Shown in pieces: positions 1 to 5,957 of a DNA stretch of 6,570 bases; position 1 is the first letter of the stretch, and every line of letters starts with the position of its first letter. The position numbers and the translations under genes were made by a program. The DNA is taken from positions 1-6,570 of the forward strand of contig DATCSE010000155.1 in the NCBI GenBank assembly GCA_036568605.1, written 5' to 3'. The notes beneath the pieces were generated by a model. That model was not told the origin of the DNA and searched no databases. It worked only from the letters and a program-made list of their open reading frames with translations. The stretch is from DATCSE01 sp036568605. GTDB taxonomy: Bacteria; Pseudomonadota; Gammaproteobacteria; Burkholderiales; Burkholderiaceae_C.

Positions 1-131
1 GCCGCCGCATCGTCGACCCACAGCCGCACCGATTCGCCCCGCGCGGCGAGGTCGGCCGCGAGACGCCAGCAGACGCCCAGATCGCCGTGGTTGTCGATCA
101 CGCGGCAGAACAGATCCCAGACCCAACCCAT
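1..131 (-). CDS. earP: EF-P arginine rhamnosyltransferase EarP, N-terminal part (cut by window edge)
   Basis: Reading the minus strand from the ATG at 131 gives 43 codons with no stop, running off the left edge. The translation begins MGWVWDLFCRVIDNHGDLGV and continues CWRLAADLAARGESVRLWVDD. This is the characteristic start of the EarP (DUF2331) family. EarP is a cytosolic inverting glycosyltransferase that transfers rhamnose from dTDP-rhamnose to the conserved arginine of elongation factor EF-P, activating EF-P for rescue of ribosomes stalled at polyproline. Asp13 and Asp17 fall where family work places aspartates needed for activity. The gene is divergent from uvrC with 41 nt between the two starts. 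No clear Shine-Dalgarno is visible, so the exact start is less sure than the identity. efp would be expected close by outside the window, but it cannot be seen here. Confidence 0.9.
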   Translation of the reverse strand, partial: MGWVWDLFCRVIDNHGDLGVCWRLAADLAARGESVRLWVDDAA

Positions 132-158
132 GCCGCGATTATCGAGAAGCGAGCGCGG

Positions 159-175
159 CACAATCGTGTTCGATG
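159..175 (+). promoter_or_regulatory. Putative -10 element and leaderless start of uvrC
   Basis: CACAAT at 159-164 lies 8 nt before the ATG at 173, and no purine-rich ribosome binding site lies between. If CACAAT is a -10 box, transcription would begin at or within a few bases of the start codon. No convincing -35 is seen. The same 10-mer, GCGGCACAAT, precedes pgsA at a similar distance, which raises its plausibility. This is inference from position only. Confidence 0.35.
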
Positions 176-2173
176 AACGACAGCGATCCCGCACCGGACA
201 CCGATACCGACACCGAAGCCTCCGCCTCCGCGCAGACCGACGCAGTCTGGGAGCGCCTGCTGGCCGAGGTCGCCGCGCTGCCCAGCCTGCCCGGCGTCTA
301 CCGCTACTTCGACGCGAACGACGCGGTGCTCTATGTCGGCAAGGCGCGTGACCTGAAGAAGCGCGTCTCGAGCTACTTCCACAAGAACCACGGCGGCACG
401 CGCATCGGCCACATGGTGGGCAAGATCGTGCGCCTGCAGACCACCGTCGTGCGCTCCGAGGCCGAGGCGCTGCTGCTCGAGAACAACCTGATCAAGACGC
501 TGGCGCCGCGCTACAACATCCTGTTCCGCGACGACAAGAGCTACCCTTACCTGAAGATCACCGGCGCGCCGCGCGCTGCCGCGGGCGTCGAGGTGCCGGC
601 CGCAGGCCGCTTCCCGCGCGTGGCCTACTACCGCGGCTCCGTCGACCAGAAGCATCGCTACTTCGGCCCGTTCCCGAGCGCGTGGGCGGTCAAGGAATCG
701 ATCCAGGTGCTGCAGAAGGTCTTCAAGCTGCGCACCTGCGAGGACACGGTGTTCGCGAACCGCACGCGGCCTTGCCTGCTGTACCAGATCAAGCGCTGCT
801 CGGGGCCGTGCGTCGGCTACATCACGCCGGAGGACTATGCGCGCGACGTCGCCAACGCCGAGCGCTTCCTGCAAGGCGAGCAACAGGAACTGATGGATGC
901 GCTGCAGACGCAGATGATGACGCGCGCCGAAGCGCTGCAGTACGAGCAGGCGGCCGAGATCCGCAACCAGATCGGCGCGCTGTCGCGCGTGCTGCACCAG
1001 CAGGCGGTCGAGGACAACACCGGCGTGACGACCAAGGACGCCGACATCCTCGCGGTCAAGGTCGAAGGCGGGCGCGCCTGCGTGAACCTCGCGATGGTGC
1101 GCGGCGGGCGGCATCTGGGCGACCGCCCGTATTTCCCGAAGCATGTGGACGACGGCGTCGACCTGCCCGAGGACGACGACGAAGCGGCCGCCGCCGTCGC
1201 ATCGCCCGAGGTGCGCGTGCTGGAGGCCTTCATCGCGCAGCACTATCTCGCCGAGGAGCCGGGCGGCGTCCCGCCGCTGCTGGTATTGAGCCACGCGGTC
1301 GACAAGGCGCTGATCGAGGCGCTGTCGCTGCAGAGCGGCGTCAAGGTCACCGCCCAGCATCAGCCGCGCGAGCCGCGGCGTGCGTGGCTGGACATGTGCA
1401 TCAAGGGCGCCGAGATCAAGCTCGCGCAGCTGCTCGCCGAAGAAGGCTCGCAGCAGGCGCGCACACGTGCGCTGGCCGATGCGCTGGACCTGCAGATCGA
1501 GAACCTCGACACGCTGCGGGTCGAATGCTTCGACATCAGCCACACGGCCGGCGAAGCGACGCAGGCCTCGTGTGTTGTATTCGAGGGTCACAAAATGCAA
1601 AGCGCGCAATACCGCCGCTACAACATCGAAGGCATCACCGGCGGCGACGACTACGCCGCGATGCGCCAGGTACTGACGCGTCGCTATTCGAAGATGGTCG
1701 AAGCGGCGGCCAGCGGCAATGCACGGCTTCCGGACCTGGTGCTGGTCGACGGCGGACGCGGCCAGGTCGCGATGGCCCGCGGGGTGTTCGATGAGCTCGG
1801 CATCGAACTCTCGAAGATCGTCGGAGTCGAAAAAGGCGAGGGCCGAAGGGTCGGCCTGGAGGAGTTGGTATTCGCCGATGGCCGTCCCAAGGTTTACCTC
1901 GGTCGCGACTCGGCCGCGCTGATGCTGGTGGCGCAGATTCGCGACGAGGCGCACCGCTTCGCGATCACGGGGATGCGCTCAAGGCGTGCGAGTGTTCGCA
2001 CAGGTGGTAGCAAACTCGAAGACATTGCCGGTGTCGGACCCAAGAAACGTGCGAAGCTCCTGCAGCGATTCGGCGGGGTACGCGGCGTGGGTCACGCGAG
2101 CATCGAGGACCTGTCGAGCGTCGACGGCATTTCCAGGGAGCTCGCGGAGGAGATCTACCGTGCATTGCATTGA
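173..2173 (+). CDS. uvrC: Excinuclease ABC subunit C (UvrC)
   Basis: This 666-aa protein makes both incisions around a bulky DNA lesion in nucleotide excision repair, after loading by UvrA and UvrB. The N-terminal GIY-YIG nuclease is seen as GVYRYF (residues 41-46) and LYVGKARDLKKR (53-64). Cysteines 189, 201, 209 and 213 fit the family's Fe-S/cysteine cluster. The UVR motif that binds UvrB covers about 235-272. The RNase H-like 3'-side... 5'-incision nuclease shows CFDISHT with Asp454, GGDDYAAM with Asp493, VDGGRGQ with Asp526, and RDEAHRF with His594; these match the known catalytic Asp/Asp/Asp/His set. Two helix-hairpin-helix motifs lie at about 614-666. Two low-complexity inserts are present, at about 132-146 and an acidic stretch at 326-341. 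Length is slightly above the usual ~610 aa because of these inserts and a 25-residue acidic N-terminal extension. The ATG at 173 is the start that keeps the full GIY-YIG domain. The next gene begins inside its last codons. Confidence 0.97.
   Translation: MNDSDPAPDTDTDTEASASAQTDAVWERLLAEVAALPSLPGVYRYFDANDAVLYVGKARDLKKRVSSYFHKNHGGTRIGHMVGKIVRLQTTVVRSEAEALLLENNLIKTLAPRYNILFRDDKSYPYLKITGAPRAAAGVEVPAAGRFPRVAYYRGSVDQKHRYFGPFPSAWAVKESIQVLQKVFKLRTCEDTVFANRTRPCLLYQIKRCSGPCVGYITPEDYARDVANAERFLQGEQQELMDALQTQMMTRAEALQYEQAAEIRNQIGALSRVLHQQAVEDNTGVTTKDADILAVKVEGGRACVNLAMVRGGRHLGDRPYFPKHVDDGVDLPEDDDEAAAAVASPEVRVLEAFIAQHYLAEEPGGVPPLLVLSHAVDKALIEALSLQSGVKVTAQHQPREPRRAWLDMCIKGAEIKLAQLLAEEGSQQARTRALADALDLQIENLDTLRVECFDISHTAGEATQASCVVFEGHKMQSAQYRRYNIEGITGGDDYAAMRQVLTRRYSKMVEAAASGNARLPDLVLVDGGRGQVAMARGVFDELGIELSKIVGVEKGEGRRVGLEELVFADGRPKVYLGRDSAALMLVAQIRDEAHRFAITGMRSRRASVRTGGSKLEDIAGVGPKKRAKLLQRFGGVRGVGHASIEDLSSVDGISRELAEEIYRALH
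2146..2152 (+). promoter_or_regulatory. Shine-Dalgarno inside the end of uvrC, for the lipoprotein gene
   Basis: GGAGGAG sits 7 nt before the GTG at 2160, an ideal distance. It lies within the uvrC codons for Glu-Glu-Ile and selects the GTG at 2160 over the downstream TTG at 2196 as start of the next gene, implying translational coupling to uvrC. Confidence 0.6.
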
Positions 2174-2735
2174 TGATGATGAAGTCCCGGGTCCATTGCC
2201 CGCCGCAGCGCGCTCGCCCTGGCGCGTGCGGCTTGGCCTGGTGGGGCTGGGCCTGATCGCCGGCTGTTCGACGCCGACGCCGGTGTCCGAGACCGGCGCG
2301 CCGCCCAGTGCGAGCAGCCGCACCGCGCCGTCCACGTCGTCTTCGACGCCGGTCGCGCCGGGCCGCTCCGGCAGCGCCATGCAGGTCGTCAAGCTGCCGC
2401 CCCCATCACCGGTGCGCAGTTGGGACGACGTGCGCCGGCAGGCTGCCAAGCGCATGGTCGCCGCGAACCCGGACGTCACCTACACCGGCACGCCGCCCGA
2501 GCCGCTGCTCGCGATTCCGGTGCTCGAGGTCGAGCTGCATGCCGACGGCAGCATCCGCAAGATCGAGGTGATGCGCCATCCGCGTCAGGCGCGGGACACG
2601 ACGCAGATCGCGATCGACGCAGTGCGCAACGCGGCGCCGTTCGGCGACGTCTCGCGCTTGCCGAAACCGTGGCGCTTCACCGAGACGTTCCTGTTCGATG
2701 ACGATCGCAGGTTCAAGCCGCGCACATTGGATTGA
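2160..2735 (+). CDS. Small lipoprotein with TonB C-terminal-like domain
   Basis: The protein has 191 aa from the GTG at 2160, which overlaps the end of uvrC by 14 nt and has a strong Shine-Dalgarno. A TTG at 2196 is the alternative start and would give a 179-aa product. Residues 21-36 form a signal peptide with the lipobox LIAGC; Cys36 would be lipidated and the protein anchored in a membrane facing the periplasm. A Ser/Thr/Ala/Pro-rich linker follows (about 37-85). The C-terminal part (about 115-191) has alternating strands and the pattern VELHADGSIRKIEVMRHP, then AIDAVRNAAPF and a final FTETFLF strand. This resembles the TonB C-terminal fold, but there is no N-terminal TonB membrane anchor or long Pro-Lys spacer, so it is unlikely to be a classical energy transducer. 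A lipoprotein of this type between uvrC and pgsA is, as far as I recall, common in Burkholderiales. Its function is unknown. Confidence 0.75.
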   Translation: MHCIDDDEVPGPLPAAARSPWRVRLGLVGLGLIAGCSTPTPVSETGAPPSASSRTAPSTSSSTPVAPGRSGSAMQVVKLPPPSPVRSWDDVRRQAAKRMVAANPDVTYTGTPPEPLLAIPVLEVELHADGSIRKIEVMRHPRQARDTTQIAIDAVRNAAPFGDVSRLPKPWRFTETFLFDDDRRFKPRTLD

Positions 2736-2771
2736 AATGACCTGCCCGTCTGGGCCCGCCCGCCGGGGCGG

Positions 2772-2786
2772 CACAATGCGGGCATG
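2772..2786 (+). promoter_or_regulatory. Putative -10 element and leaderless start of pgsA
   Basis: CACAAT at 2772-2777 lies 6 nt before the ATG at 2784. The intervening GCGGGC is not a Shine-Dalgarno. A short GC-rich inverted repeat (CCGCCC/GGGCGG, within 2757-2771) precedes it. The layout copies that before uvrC. No good -35 is visible. Confidence 0.35.
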
Positions 2787-3350
2787 TTCTTCAATCTCCC
2801 CACGCTGCTGACCTGGGCGCGCATCGTCGCGATCCCGCTGATCGTCGGTGTGTATTACCTGCCGCTGAGCGACGTCGAGCGCAACGTCGCGGCGACCGTT
2901 CTGTTCGTGGTGTTCGCGTTGACCGACTGGGCCGACGGCTACCTCGCGCGCCGGCTGAACATGACCTCGTCGTTCGGCGCTTTCCTCGATCCGGTGGCCG
3001 ACAAGTTCCTGGTCTGCGCGGCGCTGCTGGTGCTGGTCGAGCTCGAGCGGGTGCAAGCCCTGATCGCGCTGATCATCATCGGCCGCGAGATCGCGATCTC
3101 GGCGCTGCGCGAGTGGATGGCGCACATCGGCGCATCGCGCAGCGTCGCGGTGCACATGCTGGGCAAGGTCAAGACGGTCACGCAGATGATCGCGATCCCG
3201 TTCCTGCTGTTCCACGGGCATCTGTTCGGCCTGATCGACACGCAGCGCTGGGGTACGGTGCTGATCTGGGTGTCCGCGGTGCTGACGATCTGGTCGATGG
3301 TGTACTACCTGCAGAAGGCGCTGCCCGAGATCCGCGCGAAGGCGAAGTAG
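2784..3350 (+). CDS. pgsA: CDP-diacylglycerol--glycerol-3-phosphate 3-phosphatidyltransferase
   Basis: This 188-aa inner-membrane enzyme makes phosphatidylglycerol phosphate from CDP-diacylglycerol and glycerol 3-phosphate, the committed step to phosphatidylglycerol and cardiolipin. The CDP-alcohol phosphotransferase signature is complete and correctly spaced: Asp48, Asp51-Gly52, Ala55-Arg56, then eight residues to Gly65, Asp69 and Asp73. These acidic residues bind the metal ions. The N-terminus FFNLPTLLTWARI is typical of PgsA rather than of phosphatidylserine synthase. Hydrophobic segments lie near 15-27, 33-48, 74-88, 91-105, 135-150 and 157-176. Length matches the family. uvrC and pgsA are neighbours in many proteobacteria. 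The EamA gene starts 2 nt after the stop, so the two are probably co-transcribed. Confidence 0.96.
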   Translation: MFFNLPTLLTWARIVAIPLIVGVYYLPLSDVERNVAATVLFVVFALTDWADGYLARRLNMTSSFGAFLDPVADKFLVCAALLVLVELERVQALIALIIIGREIAISALREWMAHIGASRSVAVHMLGKVKTVTQMIAIPFLLFHGHLFGLIDTQRWGTVLIWVSAVLTIWSMVYYLQKALPEIRAKAK

Positions 3351-3352
3351 CC

Positions 3353-4303
3353 GTGAGCGGGAGCCAGCATGCTGCGGCGGCGGGTGCCGCCGCTTCCGAT
3401 TCGTCGCGCCTGCTGATCCGCGCAATGCCGTGGGTCTTCGTGCTGATCTGGAGCACCGGCTTCATCGTCGCACGCTACGGCATGCCGCATGCGCCGCCGC
3501 TGAAGTTCCTCGCGCTGCGCTATGCGCTGTCCATCGTCTGCTTCGGCATCTGGATCGCGCTGAGCCGGCCGCGCTGGCCGGTCAACGCCGTGCAGTGGAT
3601 GCATCTCGCGGTGGTCGGCGCGCTGATCCACGCCGGCTATCTCGGCGGCGTGTGGGGCTCGGTGAAGCTGGGGCTGGGCGCCGGCACGATCGCGCTGCTG
3701 GTGGGCCTGCAGCCGGTGTTGACCGCGGTGTGGATGACGCTCGCGGCACGCGGCGGTGCGGCGGATGCGTCCGCGTCGCGGGTCTCGTCGCGCCAGTGGC
3801 TGGGGCTCGTGCTGGGCCTGGGCGGTCTGACGCTGGTCGTCTGGCACAAGCTCGGCGGCGGCGAGATCCATGCGACGAACCTCGGGCTCGCGATCTTCGC
3901 GCTGTTGTGCATCACGGTCGGCACGCTGTACCAGAAGCGGTTCGTCGGCCCTTGCGATGTGCGCACCGCGAGCTTCGTGCAGCTGTGCGCGGCGCTCGCG
4001 GCGAGCCTGCCGATCGCGCTGCTCGAGGCCGAGCCGGTGACTTGGCATCCGCACTTGATTGGCGCGCTCGCCTGGTCGGTGCTCGCACTGACGCTGGGCG
4101 GCAGCTCGCTGCTCTACATGCTGATCCAACGCGGCGCGGCCACCGAAGTCACGAGCCTCCTGTACCTGGTGCCACCGTGCACTGCAGCCATGGCGTGGGT
4201 GCTGTTCGACGAACCGCTGAGTGCGGCCACGCTCGCCGGCATGGCGCTGACGGCGATCGGCGTCGCGCTCGTCGTCAGGCCCGCGCGACCCACTCGCCGA
4301 TGA
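3353..4303 (+). CDS. EamA/DMT-family membrane transporter (RhaT/YdcZ-like exporter superfamily)
   Basis: The product is 316 aa from the GTG at 3353, two bases after the pgsA stop; a weak AAGGCGAAG upstream may be its ribosome binding site. An internal ATG at 3425 would remove 24 low-complexity Ala/Ser residues and start directly at the first membrane helix, so the true start is uncertain. The sequence shows about ten hydrophobic helices in two EamA repeats. The first opens with MPWVFVLIWSTGFIVARYG and FLALRYALS. The second ends with TSLLYLVPPCTAAMAWVLFDEPLSAATLAGM and AIGVALVV, the family's hallmark ending. EamA proteins export small metabolites such as amino acids, but the substrate cannot be told from sequence. 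The reading frame is open upstream inside pgsA, but that part is only overlap. Confidence 0.9.
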   Translation: MSGSQHAAAAGAAASDSSRLLIRAMPWVFVLIWSTGFIVARYGMPHAPPLKFLALRYALSIVCFGIWIALSRPRWPVNAVQWMHLAVVGALIHAGYLGGVWGSVKLGLGAGTIALLVGLQPVLTAVWMTLAARGGAADASASRVSSRQWLGLVLGLGGLTLVVWHKLGGGEIHATNLGLAIFALLCITVGTLYQKRFVGPCDVRTASFVQLCAALAASLPIALLEAEPVTWHPHLIGALAWSVLALTLGGSSLLYMLIQRGAATEVTSLLYLVPPCTAAMAWVLFDEPLSAATLAGMALTAIGVALVVRPARPTRR

Positions 4304-4317
4304 CGGCGACGATGCCG

Positions 4318-4332
4318 CGCACACGGTGTGCG
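4318..4332. repeat. Palindrome after the EamA gene
   Basis: CGCACAC and GTGTGCG are exact reverse complements around one central G. It lies 15 nt after the EamA stop and could be a weak hairpin or a protein-binding dyad. There is no T-run, so it is not a standard terminator. Confidence 0.4.
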
Positions 4333-4360
4333 ATGCATGCGCGCGTCGGCTCTTTGCCGA

Positions 4361-4376
4361 AACTCGCGTACGAGTT
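4361..4376. repeat. Inverted repeat upstream of the HU promoter
   Basis: AACTCG and CGAGTT are exact complements around CGTA. The site lies about 83 nt upstream of the HU -35 box. It may be a regulator site or a small hairpin ending the EamA transcript. The rest of the 269-nt gap (4304-4572) holds no coding sequence that I can support. Confidence 0.4.
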
Positions 4377-4458
4377 GTCAAGGAGAGAAAGCACGCGGAC
4401 ACCAGGCGCGCGCACGCGAATGACGCTCGACGATTGCGCATAGAATCCGCATCCGCGC

Positions 4459-4487
4459 TTGACAGTGGGTGGGCGCGCGGCTGTAAT
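4459..4487 (+). promoter_or_regulatory. Sigma-70 promoter of the HU gene
   Basis: A perfect TTGACA at 4459-4464 is followed by a 17-nt spacer and TGTAAT at 4482-4487, which matches the -10 consensus at five of six bases. Transcription should start near 4494, leaving a leader of about 80 nt before the GTG at 4573. HU is abundant, so a strong promoter is expected. A TAGAAT at 4441-4446 could be a second -10 box but lacks a good -35. Confidence 0.85.
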
Positions 4488-4557
4488 CAAACGCGCTGCC
4501 GCGCAGTCGCCCACGCAGCCCCAACACTTCCCGTACCCATCCAGCGAGACTCCTTTT

Positions 4558-4565
4558 AGAGGGGG
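4558..4565 (+). promoter_or_regulatory. Ribosome binding site of HU
   Basis: AGAGGGGG lies 7 nt before the GTG at 4573 and supports that non-ATG start, which also yields the standard N-terminus MNKTELIEHIA. CTCC at 4550-4553 could pair with the G-run and partly hide it. Confidence 0.7.
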
Positions 4566-4572
4566 ATAACCC

Positions 4573-4845
4573 GTGAACAAGACTGAGTTGATCGAGCACA
4601 TCGCCAAGCAGGCGGACATCTCGAAGGCGGCCGCGGCGCGCGCCTTGGAGGCCGTCATTGGCGGTGTGAAATCCACGCTGAAGAAGAACAATTCCGTGTC
4701 CCTGGTGGGCTTCGGAACCTTCAGCGTCGGCAAGCGCGCGGCACGCAGCGGGCGCAACCCGCGCACCGGCGCCACGATCAAGATCAAGGCCGCGAAGGTG
4801 CCGAAGTTCCGTCCCGGCAAGGCACTGAAGGACGCGCTCAACTAA
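4573..4845 (+). CDS. hupB: DNA-binding protein HU (nucleoid-associated)
   Basis: The product is 90 aa, the exact usual length of HU, starting at GTG. HU dimers bind and bend DNA with little sequence preference and help compact the nucleoid. The N-terminal helices (MNKTELIEHIAKQADISKAA) form the dimer body. GFGTF at 46-50 is the conserved turn. The DNA-clasping arm carries GRNPRTG at 60-66, with Pro63 at the position that intercalates in DNA. KIKAAKVPKFRPGKALKDAL closes the protein. Arg61, Asn62 and Pro63 are as in HU; absence of IHF-specific features and the overall pattern favour HU over IHF. The sequence is of the Burkholderiales type. It has its own strong promoter, and tRNA-Val follows after 16 nt with no terminator between, so the two are probably transcribed together. 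Confidence 0.97.
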   Translation: MNKTELIEHIAKQADISKAAAARALEAVIGGVKSTLKKNNSVSLVGFGTFSVGKRAARSGRNPRTGATIKIKAAKVPKFRPGKALKDALN

Positions 4846-4861
4846 TGGCGCTTGTGCGCGC

Positions 4862-4937
4862 GGGTGCTTAGCTCAGTTGGTAGAGCGGCGCCCTTACAAG
4901 GCGTAGGTCGGGGGTTCGAGCCCCTCAGCACCCACCA
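4862..4937 (+). tRNA. tRNA-Val (anticodon UAC)
   Basis: The cloverleaf is complete: acceptor GGGTGCT (4862-4868) pairs with AGCACCC (4927-4933). The D stem GCTC/GAGC lies at 4871-4874 and 4883-4886. The anticodon stem is 4888-4892 with 4900-4904, and the loop CTTACAA puts TAC at 4895-4897. The T stem GGGGG (4910-4914) pairs with CCCTC around loop TTCGAGC. A34 discriminator... base 73 is A (4934) and CCA is encoded at 4935-4937. It reads valine codons GUA and GUG, and others if U34 is modified. It lies 16 nt after HU. Confidence 0.97.
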
Positions 4938-4944
4938 CTGAAAA

Positions 4945-4973
4945 GAGGGCCTGCAGCGATGCAGGCCCTTCTC
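4945..4973 (+). terminator. Hairpin terminator after tRNA-Val
   Basis: GGGCCTGCA (4947-4955) and TGCAGGCCC (4960-4968) are perfect complements around GCGA, extended by A4946-T4969. A stem of 9-10 bp with a GNRA loop is followed by TTCTCGCTT, a short broken T-rich tail. It probably ends the HU-tRNA transcript. Confidence 0.75.
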
Positions 4974-4976
4974 GCT

Positions 4977-4995
4977 TAAGTGCACCGTAAGTGCA
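4977..4995. repeat. Short tandem direct repeat after the terminator
   Basis: TAAGTGCA occurs at 4977-4984 and again at 4988-4995, separated by CCG, giving an 11-nt period. It lies where core genome gives way to accessory DNA. It may be a scar or a recombinase/regulator site, or chance. Confidence 0.35.
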
Positions 4996-5185
4996 ACTGC
5001 AGGTTTCGCTGGCGCCTCTGGCTCTCCAGCACACATGCAGACAGGCGAGGGGGCAGTGACTGGAATTCCGCGCGCAATCGCCACCGTGAACGAAGGGGAG
5101 TCTCAATGGTGGACGACGATCTACTGCCGGGGCAGTCCTCCTTTCCCCAGGTACCGTTACGGCGGCTGGGCGCCGCCACTGGCTC

Positions 5186-5380
5186 GTGCGCGCACTGGCT
5201 GGCACGCTGCAGGGCAACGTATCCAAAGGCATCCTCACGACGACATCGGACTTCGCGCCGCGGATCGGCGATGACCCGATCATGGCCGCGCTATGCCCCC
5301 ATCGGCTCGAACTGAAGCCCGCCCGCGTGCCGGTGCCCTGGTTGAACGAAATCAGCGTTCGGGCAGGAATGCTGCCGTGA
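5186..5380 (+). pseudogene. C-terminal remnant resembling an Mrr-type restriction endonuclease
   Basis: This frame encodes VRALAGTLQGNVSKGILTTT, then SDFAPRIGDDP, LCPHRLELKP and PWLNEI, ending at the TGA at 5378. The order VRALAG, SKGILTTTSDFAP, RLEL and WL resembles the C-terminal half of Mrr_cat-type restriction endonucleases, which cleave modified or foreign DNA. Upstream, the frame stays open to a TGA at 5087, but the residues there look non-homologous, and no DNA-binding N-terminus or catalytic D...QxK core is seen. In another frame at about 5149-5180 the translation RYRYGGWAPPLARA could be the shifted continuation, which suggests a frameshift as well as loss of the front end. The stretches 4996-5185 and 5381-5519 show no other gene. 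The family call is from memory of the motif and is moderate. Confidence 0.45.
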
Positions 5381-5519
5381 TCGCGGTGCTGGTTGGCGTT
5401 GTTGATGCCGCGCCGACGCGATAGACGGGCCTACAGCGTGCGAGCGGACCGTGGGTGATGGGCAAGGCTGGAGCGCTAGACTTCAACGCCTTGTGGCACC
5501 TCGTCCGACTCGTCGTCGG

Positions 5520-5933
5520 TCAGCTTTCTCCACTCATCGCCGCCCTGACTTGCGCCTCGGCGAGCACTCTTTGCAGCGCACTCGTTTCGATGGGCTTTGA
5601 GACGAACAGGTCGAAGCCTGCAGCAAGGCAGCGAGCCCGAACCTCCGGCGTGTCCTCTCCGGTCACGCAGACACAGAATGCAGTAGCCACCGGCCCATCC
5701 AAGCGCCTGACCGCCGCGAGAATGTCGCAGCCGTCCTCGTCGGACATCCGAAGGTCGATGAAGACGACGTTCGGTTGGAAGCGCAGCGCGACCTTCAACG
5801 CCACTTCGCCGCTATAGGCGACGGCCGTCTTGCAGCCGTACTCCTGCAGCAGGAGAGCGGTCATAGTCGCGACATCGACGTTGTCGTCGACCATCAGCGC
5901 ACGGACCTGCGGCAGTGGGGCGTTGGAATGCAC
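5520..5933 (-). CDS. Single-domain response regulator (CheY-like receiver)
   Basis: The product is 137 aa from a GTG at 5933 and consists of a single receiver domain with no output domain. The acidic pocket is Asp16-Asp17 (ALMVDDN), the phosphate-accepting residue is Asp60 (VVFIDLRMS), Thr91 follows the fourth strand (CVTG), and Lys113-Pro114 (FVSKPI) completes the active site. All residues for phosphorylation are therefore present; the usual Pro of the DxxMP loop is Ser64. The sequence resembles C-terminal receivers of hybrid histidine kinases. No kinase gene is in the window. No Shine-Dalgarno precedes the GTG. The upstream coiled-coil gene ends only 24 nt earlier in the same frame, so translation may be coupled or may come through its TAG. 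It probably acts by protein-protein contact in the cytosol; the partner is unknown. Confidence 0.85.
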   Translation of the reverse strand: MHSNAPLPQVRALMVDDNVDVATMTALLLQEYGCKTAVAYSGEVALKVALRFQPNVVFIDLRMSDEDGCDILAAVRRLDGPVATAFCVCVTGEDTPEVRARCLAAGFDLFVSKPIETSALQRVLAEAQVRAAMSGES

Positions 5934-5957
5934 AGGCGCCGCGCGACCGATTACGTT

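Noticed and set aside
98..1954. Long open frame (618 codons) on the minus strand opposite uvrC
   Set aside because: It is a GC-rich antisense shadow: Arg/Leu/Asp/Gln-heavy composition, no recognisable domain, and it lies wholly over uvrC with its full set of motifs.
4318..4376. Terminator for the EamA gene
   Set aside because: Two small inverted repeats are present, but neither is followed by a T-run and the stems are short.
2406..4441. Two long minus-strand frames opposite the lipoprotein, pgsA and EamA genes
   Set aside because: Both are rich in Arg, Gln, His and Asp with no domain pattern and lie opposite clearly identified genes; typical of third-position GC bias.
4275..4841. 188-codon minus-strand frame covering the HU gene and its promoter
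   Set aside because: It overlaps a certain HU gene and its consensus promoter, and its translation has no recognisable feature.
5469..5530. Short acidic frame directly after the receiver stop on the minus strand (LTDDESDEVPQGVEV)
   Set aside because: The composition is protein-like, but it has only about 15 codons after the stop, no start signal, and needs a frameshift to join the receiver. It may be the ancestral C-terminus but cannot be supported.
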